Of a DNA stretch of 64,000 bases, positions 58,878 to 64,000 are shown in pieces. Origin of the DNA: an archaeon (GTDB taxonomy: Archaea; Aenigmatarchaeota; Aenigmatarchaeia; GW2011-AR5); the NCBI GenBank assembly GCA_028279825.1, contig JANQNA010000007.1:153409-217408 (forward strand), in the 5' to 3' direction. Position 1 is the first letter of the stretch; every line of letters starts with the position of its first letter. The position numbers were made by a program, and so were the translations under genes. Under the pieces are notes generated by a model. It searched no databases. It saw only the letters and a list, made by a program, of their open reading frames with translations, and was not told the DNA's origin.

Positions 58878-59402
58878 ATGGCAGAAGTGCTTGATAAGGG
58901 TACGATAAAGGCATTAAGTGCCGAGGCCAGACAGCAGATGGTAAAGCTTTTGGCCAAGAGACCTTACACAGCCAGCGAGATATCCAAGCTTACAGGCAGG
59001 CATGTGACAACGGTTACACAACATTTGGATATCCTGGAAAAGGCAGATCTTGTCAAGAAAAAGCCTACGAGCAAGTGGGTTTATTATGAACTAACAGATA
59101 AAGGGGAGAGGCTGTTTAAACCTAAATTCTATTCATGGGTAATCGTATTTTCTATATCAGTTGTGTTCATGTTTGTGGGATTTCTGAGATTATTCAGATT
59201 TGACAGCATGACAATTACGAAAAATATGGAGGCATTTGCCAACGACGGTGCTGTAGGAGGTGCAGCTTCACCAATGATGACTGAATCTGCAATGCAAACA
59301 GCAAGGGACGTAGAAGCGGTGCCAATAGACTACATTGCATACGGGCTGATAATTATAGGTCTGATAGGCCTTGTTTATCTGGCTTATAAGCGAATGAAAT
59401 GA
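58878..59402 (+). CDS. ArsR-type winged-helix regulator with membrane helices
   Basis: A 174-residue protein with an ArsR/HTH domain (residues 8-80: LAKRPYTASEISKLTGRHVTTVTQHLDILEKADLVKKK, and YYELTDKGERLF), then a membrane helix (FYSWVIVFSISVVFMFVGFL), an outside segment of about 50 residues and a second helix (IAYGLIIIGLIGLVYLAYK). Membrane-anchored winged-helix proteins are frequent in archaea and may sense envelope state and regulate neighbouring genes. It follows the membrane protein by 24 bases. Confidence 0.82.
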   Translation: MAEVLDKGTIKALSAEARQQMVKLLAKRPYTASEISKLTGRHVTTVTQHLDILEKADLVKKKPTSKWVYYELTDKGERLFKPKFYSWVIVFSISVVFMFVGFLRLFRFDSMTITKNMEAFANDGAVGGAASPMMTESAMQTARDVEAVPIDYIAYGLIIIGLIGLVYLAYKRMK

Positions 59403-59444
59403 GTCATTTGTTCAATATAAATAGGTTTTTAACAGCATGATTCA

Positions 59445-60221
59445 ATGTCAAGTGAACCTGTCCCGAGTGGTGAATTAGCAGACCTTTTACCGGCGTTGGA
59501 AGAGCCGTATTACGGATATTCTTTCTATAATGAGTCTCATAGACCAGCTTGTGATTTAGTTGGTCTTGACCATGAATCTCTTGTGCGCACTGATGCTGCT
59601 TTCAGTATGTTTCACGAAAAATGCTGGTACCATCCTTACTATGAGGGCACTAGTCAATATAAGTACGTTCCGATAATTTCTTTTGCCGAGAACATTTTCG
59701 GAAATATTGGGGATAAAACAGTAGTCGAGATAGGTGCTGGTGATACAGGAACAATCCCACTTGCTTACTTTGCGTCCAGAGGCGCGCAAACTTTTGGCTT
59801 TGATTGTCAGAAACCTTCGTCGGAAGCAGAAAAATTCATGAAAGAACATGGTGTGACTTTTGTTTCCGGTAAATGGGAAGAGGTCGGATCATATTTTCCT
59901 CCAGATTCTGTAGATCTTATATATGTGAAATTCATGATACCCAACCCGGAAACCGGCGGCAACTGTTCGAGACCAGGTAGGGAATATGACAGGCGAATTT
60001 CATCTGAAATGAGAAAAATATTGAAACTCCAAGGATTTTTTGTTCTCAGCGATAATAATTCACAGGAAACTCCACTAGAATATTATCCCGATCCAAATAT
60101 ACTCGTTGATGATGGATACAGCTATCATTTATTCAGGTTACCTGGATATGCATATGGTGGGAGATTTCATATTTTTCAAAGAGACGACAAACCACCGCAA
60201 GCACGGAATTTTTTTTACTGA
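59445..60221 (+). CDS. Class I SAM methyltransferase-like protein
   Basis: A 258-residue protein. VVEIGAGDTGTIPLAYF is a motif I (ExGxGxG-like) and FGFDCQKPS fits motif II, so a Rossmann methyltransferase fold is likely, though the last Gly is replaced (GAGDTGT). DSVDLIYVKFMIPNPETGG marks the post-motif region. It is less certain that it binds SAM. The gene has a TATA-like ttcaatataaatagg upstream and overlaps the rps2 end by seven bases. No substrate evidence. Confidence 0.7.
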   Translation: MSSEPVPSGELADLLPALEEPYYGYSFYNESHRPACDLVGLDHESLVRTDAAFSMFHEKCWYHPYYEGTSQYKYVPIISFAENIFGNIGDKTVVEIGAGDTGTIPLAYFASRGAQTFGFDCQKPSSEAEKFMKEHGVTFVSGKWEEVGSYFPPDSVDLIYVKFMIPNPETGGNCSRPGREYDRRISSEMRKILKLQGFFVLSDNNSQETPLEYYPDPNILVDDGYSYHLFRLPGYAYGGRFHIFQRDDKPPQARNFFY

Positions 60222-60796
60222 TAGCCGAAATCTTCCGGCTGAAGAGCGAATTCTTCACCGCGTTTTTCCTTAATCAGTTTTGCGAGAAGCCACATGATAA
60301 GAGCGACGGATTTCTTGCCTTTGTTGTTGCACGGCAGAACAACGTCTATGAATGATGTGTCGTTGAATGTATCTGCCAGACCTATAATTGGTATTCTCAT
60401 TGTTATTGATTCTTTAATGGCTTGTTTGTCTGCAGCAGGATCAACAACGATTATTGCTTCCGGCTCGAAAAAGTGCTTATAAGAAGGATTTGTCAGGGAA
60501 CCAGGCATGAATCTTCCTGCGATGACTTTTGCACCTATAACTTCGCCGAATTTCTTTGCAGGATCCTGGCCGTTCTCTTTACGGGATACAATTAACATTC
60601 TCTTCATTGGTGCCAGCATGTTAGCAGCGTGTTCGATGCGTTTATCAAGCATGCCGACGTTCAGAACAGCCAATCCATTAGGACGAACCTTGTAAATGAA
60701 CCTTTTCATGTCTGCTGTTTTTGATGTCATTCCTATATGTACACCGGCTGATAGATATTTTTCTCTTGGAATCAGTAATTTGGTCTTCATAATCAT
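60215..60796 (-). CDS. rps2: Ribosomal protein S2 (uS2)
   Basis: A 193-residue protein with archaeal S2 blocks: [77 protein letters not shown] and [40 protein letters not shown]. It is on the small subunit between head and platform. It starts four bases inside the rpoK stop, a common archaeal pairing. Confidence 0.96.
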   Translation of the reverse strand: MIMKTKLLIPREKYLSAGVHIGMTSKTADMKRFIYKVRPNGLAVLNVGMLDKRIEHAANMLAPMKRMLIVSRKENGQDPAKKFGEVIGAKVIAGRFMPGSLTNPSYKHFFEPEAIIVVDPAADKQAIKESITMRIPIIGLADTFNDTSFIDVVLPCNNKGKKSVALIMWLLAKLIKEKRGEEFALQPEDFGYQ

Positions 60797-61002
60797 CGCT
60801 TTTTAGGAGGAGCGCGTGTTATTGTTATAGGAAGAACATCCTTTTCAAATTCTTCCTGTGCTACTGCTTTTGGATCACTAACAGATGTTTTTATCAAAAG
60901 AGGCGCACCCATTGATATCTGCAGCGCACGGGCTGATATGATTCTCGTCCTTTCAAATCGTGTTAAAGTATCATGAAACAGCTTACTCACCAAAACAATC
61001 AT
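60793..61002 (-). CDS. rpoK: RNA polymerase subunit K (RpoK/Rpb6)
   Basis: A 69-residue protein: [31 protein letters not shown] is the family core that anchors the clamp of RNA polymerase. It ends APPKKR and its TAA overlaps the rps2 start. The start is uncertain within the first 15 residues; the family usually begins close to LTRFER. Gene order rpoK-rps2 is typical of archaea. Confidence 0.93.
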   Translation of the reverse strand: MIVLVSKLFHDTLTRFERTRIISARALQISMGAPLLIKTSVSDPKAVAQEEFEKDVLPITITRAPPKKR

Positions 61003-61023
61003 TAAAAGAAAATCTTTTTAAAC

Positions 61024-61824
61024 CTAGCCAATATACCGAATATCCTCACTTTTCTGTCCTTTTGACATATCTGAGAGGACTTTTTTGTGTATTTTGTCAG
61101 TCTGTTCTATCCTCTGCTCCATCTCGCCAATCGTTTTTTCCAGCTTTTGCATGTCCACTTTTATGTTCAGTATCTTTACCAGAACATGGAGAACGGAATC
61201 AGCCGCTTTTGGATCGGTTAACAACGGCATGCCAAGGGTTTCACCCATCAAACATAAACCGTCTATACCGTGTAATTTTCCAATACCTATCATCAAACCG
61301 GATGCGCCTACAATTGTTCCTATCGGATGCTCTTTTCCAAAGTCAATCCCGAATTTTTGATACTTTTTCAAAAGCTTCTTATCGTTGACAGCACCAATGA
61401 CTCTTGGATTCTCTACCTGCTGTCCTTCTGCAAAGCCGCCTAAAGTTATGATCTCTTTTACACCCAGTTTTGTGGCGAAATTCAGGATAGCATGAGAAAT
61501 CTCATAGTGCCCTTCCGGCGTCACACTTTGGGTGTCACCGGTTAAAATTATCAGGTCCTTGGTTTTGCCTTTGTGATAGTAAAATTCACACTTAAGCAGG
61601 CCAGCTATTGAGTCGTTTTGTAAAAGTACCAGCGGCAAAAAGTGCGGTGAATACAGTTCAGCGAATTTCTTCATTTTTAGCTCATTTATCAGATAGCCGG
61701 CTGCAACTCTTCCCACGTTTCCTATACCCGGCAAACCCTCAACTAAAACAGGTTTCCTGAGTTTTACTTTGGTTAACAGTTTAATATGCGTTTCCATTTT
61801 CTTCACCGTTGAATCGTATCCCAT
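61024..61824 (-). CDS. Proteasome assembly chaperone family protein (PAC2)
   Basis: A 266-residue PAC2/COG2047 protein: KLRKPVLVEGLPGIGNVGRVAAGYLINEL, SPHFLPLVLLQNDS, DLIILTGDTQSVTPEGHYEISHAILNFA, TLGGFAEGQ and GASGLMIGIG are family blocks. In archaea it usually follows nop10, as here, and is linked to proteasome assembly by homology. A later start at METHIK (61797) is possible. Its C-terminal coil (EKTIGEMEQRIEQT) is normal. Confidence 0.9.
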   Translation of the reverse strand: MGYDSTVKKMETHIKLLTKVKLRKPVLVEGLPGIGNVGRVAAGYLINELKMKKFAELYSPHFLPLVLLQNDSIAGLLKCEFYYHKGKTKDLIILTGDTQSVTPEGHYEISHAILNFATKLGVKEIITLGGFAEGQQVENPRVIGAVNDKKLLKKYQKFGIDFGKEHPIGTIVGASGLMIGIGKLHGIDGLCLMGETLGMPLLTDPKAADSVLHVLVKILNIKVDMQKLEKTIGEMEQRIEQTDKIHKKVLSDMSKGQKSEDIRYIG

Positions 61825-61847
61825 TTTATATCTGGGATCTTCCCTTA

Positions 61848-62006
61848 TTATTTACGGGCTGCACGTCTGTATTTGCCGAATTTTTCGGAAAATTTGGGCG
61901 GATGTGCTGTGCGTGTTTTACAACCACAACCACAGTCTGATTTCATTGTATAACATTTGCAGTCTTTACATTCACAATTTTTACATGTGCACTTCTTTAT
62001 CTTCAC
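61848..62006 (-). CDS. nop10: H/ACA RNP protein Nop10 with Cys-rich N-terminus
   Basis: A 52-residue protein on the minus strand. Its end, KTRTAHPPKFSEKFGKYRRAARK in parts, is the Nop10 core that binds Cbf5. The N-terminal zinc ribbon is replaced by MKIKKCTCKNCECKDCKCYT and then DCGCGC: nine cysteines against the usual four. The start is GTG at 62006, overlapping the aIF2-alpha stop (GTGA), and the gene lies between aif2a and the PAC2 gene, the standard archaeal order. Nop10 fits on position and the HPPKFS-YGKYRR motif; the cysteine array is unusual. Confidence 0.85.
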   Translation of the reverse strand: MKIKKCTCKNCECKDCKCYTMKSDCGCGCKTRTAHPPKFSEKFGKYRRAARK

Positions 62007-62752
62007 TCGACCATCTCAAATGATATTTCAGCATCACCGGACTTGATGTTTTCCAGCTTTTCTAAAAATTCTTTTTCGCCTTTTTTGGCGTTCATTGAAG
62101 AGTATCTTACCATATAATCCGGCGCGGCAATATACTGTATTTTCAGACCACTACCTTCCGCGGCAGCCAATAACTTCTTAATAATATTTACCCCGGCTGG
62201 TTTATAAGTCTTAACATGCAACCTCGCACGGAATTCGAATTCCTTTTGTGTGATAGATTTTTCAGCAATAGCCCTGATTTGATCTACCCATGCCTTTGGT
62301 ATATCGTTTTCTACCAGAACTTCAGGAGTCTGGATTGATATCTTGAATCCGTCGTACAGAGAACCAAAAGTATCTTGGAGCTTAAAGCCTACTTCTTCAT
62401 ACGCCTGTTCTAAAGTCTTTCCCAGTTGTTTTGCTACCAGTTCAAGCATCTTTTCAGCGCGCTGGTTCAATCTATACTCCTTGGTTTTGTTGTTTTCCTG
62501 TTTTTTGTCCACTCTTTTGAGTGATAGAGAAATATGATCCCCGTCTATCCGGACTACCTTTCCGACTCTGGTCTGGCCCTGTTTCACGTACTGGCGGATA
62601 TCTTTGACCCAGCCTGAGCTGATTTCGGATATATGCACCATGCCTTCACGGTCGTATTCTTCCATGTATACAAAGACAGAATGAGGATTGATCTTGGATA
62701 TCTTGCAGATTACCAACTCACCCTGCTGCGGCAGACCTTTCTTTTTGACCAT
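62003..62752 (-). CDS. eif2a: Translation initiation factor aIF2 alpha
   Basis: A 249-residue protein: N-terminal S1 domain (GELVICKISKINPHSVFVYMEEYDREGMVHISEISSGWVKDIRQYVKQGQTRVGKVVRIDGDHISLSLKRVDK, in parts), a helical middle and a C-terminal alpha-beta domain (YKPAGVNIIKKLLAAAEGSGLKIQYIAAPDYMVRYSSMNAKKGE). It is part of the ternary complex that brings initiator tRNA. Its TGA overlaps the nop10 start. S27e, its usual neighbour, is separated here by a gene on the other strand. Confidence 0.95.
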   Translation of the reverse strand: MVKKKGLPQQGELVICKISKINPHSVFVYMEEYDREGMVHISEISSGWVKDIRQYVKQGQTRVGKVVRIDGDHISLSLKRVDKKQENNKTKEYRLNQRAEKMLELVAKQLGKTLEQAYEEVGFKLQDTFGSLYDGFKISIQTPEVLVENDIPKAWVDQIRAIAEKSITQKEFEFRARLHVKTYKPAGVNIIKKLLAAAEGSGLKIQYIAAPDYMVRYSSMNAKKGEKEFLEKLENIKSGDAEISFEMVE

Positions 62753-62801
62753 AACAAAACTTCGTGTTAAGGCTTTTATAGATAGGTTTTATGCTTTCGA
62801 T

Positions 62802-63299
62802 ATGGTTACTGAAGCAGATTTTCAAAGGGCACAATACGATCCTCTGAATAGGAAATCATTTGTTCAACAGGTTGCTAGAGGAGAAACCAACTGCCATTTT
62901 GATGGAGTTTATTATCAAGCTCTAGTTCATGGAGATGATGTAATGGAAACAATTCCACATCCATCTACAAGACATGGACGTAGCGGTTATCCGTCAAAAA
63001 TCGTTATCTATGATTGTGTATTTGAATTGGATTGGAGTTTAACTGAATTTTTTTGTGCTCTAAGATATCATGAAGGTGAGCATGCCAGACAGTTGTTTGA
63101 ACGACCTGGTTTTTATCTCAATTCTCCTGAAATAGCTGAAGCTGAGGCATATAGAAATGAACTCGTACAGATAGCTGAGCTTGGCCTGGATATATCAGAT
63201 GAGTATGTCAGAAGAACGCTCTCGGCATTGAGGGCACTAGAGGAAGAGATAGGTTCCAGGTTTTTACCAAAACAAGTATTGGAAAGAATTAGTCCATGA
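62802..63299 (+). CDS. Putative zinc metallopeptidase (HEXXH) splitting a conserved operon
   Basis: A 165-residue protein with [14 protein letters not shown]90-E91-x-x-H94, the HEXXH zinc motif, and a later Glu-rich AEAEAYRNE (residues about 112-120) that could give the third ligand, as in gluzincin-like folds. No signal peptide, so it acts in the cytoplasm. The start at 62802 follows a TATA box (ggcttttatag) by about 30 bases. It lies between aif2a and rps27e, both minus strand, and overlaps the rps27e end by 11 bases, so it interrupts a group usually intact in archaea. Confidence 0.68.
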   Translation: MVTEADFQRAQYDPLNRKSFVQQVARGETNCHFDGVYYQALVHGDDVMETIPHPSTRHGRSGYPSKIVIYDCVFELDWSLTEFFCALRYHEGEHARQLFERPGFYLNSPEIAEAEAYRNELVQIAELGLDISDEYVRRTLSALRALEEEIGSRFLPKQVLERISP

Positions 63300-63462
63300 C
63301 TTCTTCTACGGAAGTTTTGATGTCTGCCAGACCGCCTTTTGGCTCTGCTAGTACGGTCTCACAAACCAGACACTTTACAACAGTGGCAGCCTTATTGAAT
63401 ATTATCTGCTCATTCTTGCATTTCTTGCATTTTACCTTCAGGAACTTGCTTTTAGTCTCCAT
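63289..63462 (-). CDS. rps27e: Ribosomal protein S27e (eS27)
   Basis: A 57-residue protein: [45 protein letters not shown] in parts, with CxxC pairs (residues 12-15, 31-34) that bind zinc. Archaeal length. It usually stands between L44e and aIF2-alpha; here L44e is at 50092 and aIF2-alpha starts beyond the HEXXH gene. It overlaps that gene's end. Confidence 0.95.
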   Translation of the reverse strand: METKSKFLKVKCKKCKNEQIIFNKAATVVKCLVCETVLAEPKGGLADIKTSVEEVMD

Positions 63463-63538
63463 TCATATCACTACCAAGCAAAAGGATAAAAAGGTGTGTT
63501 TTTATACTTTTACTGCAACATCTAAAGAGGTGAGATTG

Positions 63539-63847
63539 ATGACAGAAATGAAAGCAGAAGAAATTCTGGAAATCGTTGAAATCGCAAGAGATACAGGCAA
63601 GATAAGGAAAGGCATAAACGAGGCCACTAAAGCAGCTGAACGAGGCGCTGCTAAGGCAATAGTTGTGGCTGAAGACACTGATCCTCCAGAGGTTATAATG
63701 CATCTGGACCCTCTATGCCAGGAAAAAAACGTAAAATTGCTGAAAGTACCAAGCAAAAACGAGCTTGGGAGAGCAGCCGGTCTTGAGGTATCTTGTGCGG
63801 CTATCGCGGTTCTAGAACTTGGAGACGCTGCAAAGAAGATGAAATAA
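63539..63847 (+). CDS. rpl7ae: Ribosomal protein L7Ae / K-turn protein
   Basis: A 102-residue protein: [59 protein letters not shown], then [22 protein letters not shown], in parts, is the L7Ae fold that binds kink-turns in rRNA, C/D and H/ACA RNAs and RNase P. ATG 63539 follows AGAGGTGAG, a good ribosome-binding site. The next gene starts two bases after the stop. It links to Cbf5 and Nop10 in H/ACA particles. Confidence 0.95.
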   Translation: MTEMKAEEILEIVEIARDTGKIRKGINEATKAAERGAAKAIVVAEDTDPPEVIMHLDPLCQEKNVKLLKVPSKNELGRAAGLEVSCAAIAVLELGDAAKKMK

Positions 63848-63848
63848 A

Positions 63849-64000
63849 ATGGCAGACGACGCAACACCAGCAGAAGTAATTGCTGTTTTTGGTAGAAGTG
63901 GAACTAAAGGCGTAACTTCAGTTAAGTGTAGGGTTACCGATGGAAGGGACAAAGGCAAGATACTTACAAGGAATGTAATGGGCCCGGTCAGAATGGGCGA
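63849..64000 (+). CDS. rps28e: Ribosomal protein S28e (eS28), cut by window end
   Basis: The first 50 residues read [48 protein letters not shown], in parts, matching S28e. It begins two bases after L7Ae; L7Ae-S28e-L24e is a standard archaeal order, so L24e probably follows outside the window. The stop codon is not in the sequence shown. Confidence 0.95.
   Translation, partial: MADDATPAEVIAVFGRSGTKGVTSVKCRVTDGRDKGKILTRNVMGPVRMG

Overview
This window is a stretch of archaeal chromosome. It carries archaeal-type ribosomal proteins (S15, L44e, L10e, S2, S27e, L7Ae, S28e), aIF2-alpha, Nop10, Cbf5, RpoK, Sec61-beta, a GINS subunit, Bud32, geranylgeranyl reductase and an archaeal RNase P RNA. Many genes have TATA boxes about 25-30 bases before a leaderless start codon. 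The single-chain primase (PriS fused to a PriL-like C-terminal domain), the separated 16S and 23S genes with insertions, and many short lineage-specific genes point to a DPANN archaeon. I cannot place it in a phylum without comparing the rRNA. No CRISPR array, transposase or 5S rRNA gene was recognised.

Layout. 0-6 kb: the end of a Tes-like radical SAM protein with a ferredoxin and a DUF1858-SufA fusion, then a two-subunit 2-oxoacid:ferredoxin oxidoreductase. 6-12.2 kb: a PHP protein followed by three tandem paralogs of unknown family whose promoters lie in copies of a repeated element, then endonuclease IV, an unclassified structured RNA, Nudix, acylphosphatase, an orphan solute-binding lipoprotein and an acylphosphatase remnant. 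12.2-22.2 kb: a 16S gene with two insertions (one encoding an HTH plus nuclease-like protein), a 3.5 kb spacer with membrane proteins, tRNA-Ala, PspC, a PEBP protein and three tiny tandem paralogs behind a structured leader, then a 23S gene with two insertions. 22.2-31.2 kb: RNase P RNA and a cell-surface locus. It holds a secreted metzincin and two large Cys-rich surface proteins, each followed by a one-pass mini membrane protein overlapping its stop codon. 31-41.4 kb: sugar epimerase, Sec61-beta, glycosyltransferase, dTMP kinase, a short-armed SMC with ScpA/ScpB, and alkaline-phosphatase-fold enzymes with a PAPS-reductase-like protein. 41.4-52.8 kb: a giant surface protein that looks like two membrane proteins fused, GGR, Bud32, S15, primase, GINS, L44e, an EMC3/TMCO1-like protein, Cbf5, Trm112-like and an HD protein. 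52.8-64 kb: tRNA-Ser with an apparent T-loop intron, transporters, membrane and HTH proteins, a methyltransferase-like protein, S2-RpoK, and the S27e / aIF2-alpha / Nop10 / PAC2 group, which is split by a HEXXH gene on the other strand. L7Ae-S28e runs off the end.

How the genes work together. Tes-like enzyme, ferredoxin, A-type Fe-S carrier and GGR point to archaeal lipid maturation. Cbf5, Nop10 and L7Ae are three of the four H/ACA RNP proteins. Primase, GINS and SMC-ScpAB serve replication and chromosome organisation. The strongest candidate for an undescribed system is the surface-protein plus mini-membrane-protein modules at 23.7-31.2 kb, in two of which both partners end in Pro-rich PPxLP tails. 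Other notable items are the T-loop tRNA intron with a cloverleaf-like fold, the Cys-rich Nop10, the non-LAGLIDADG rRNA intron protein and the tandem paralog arrays.
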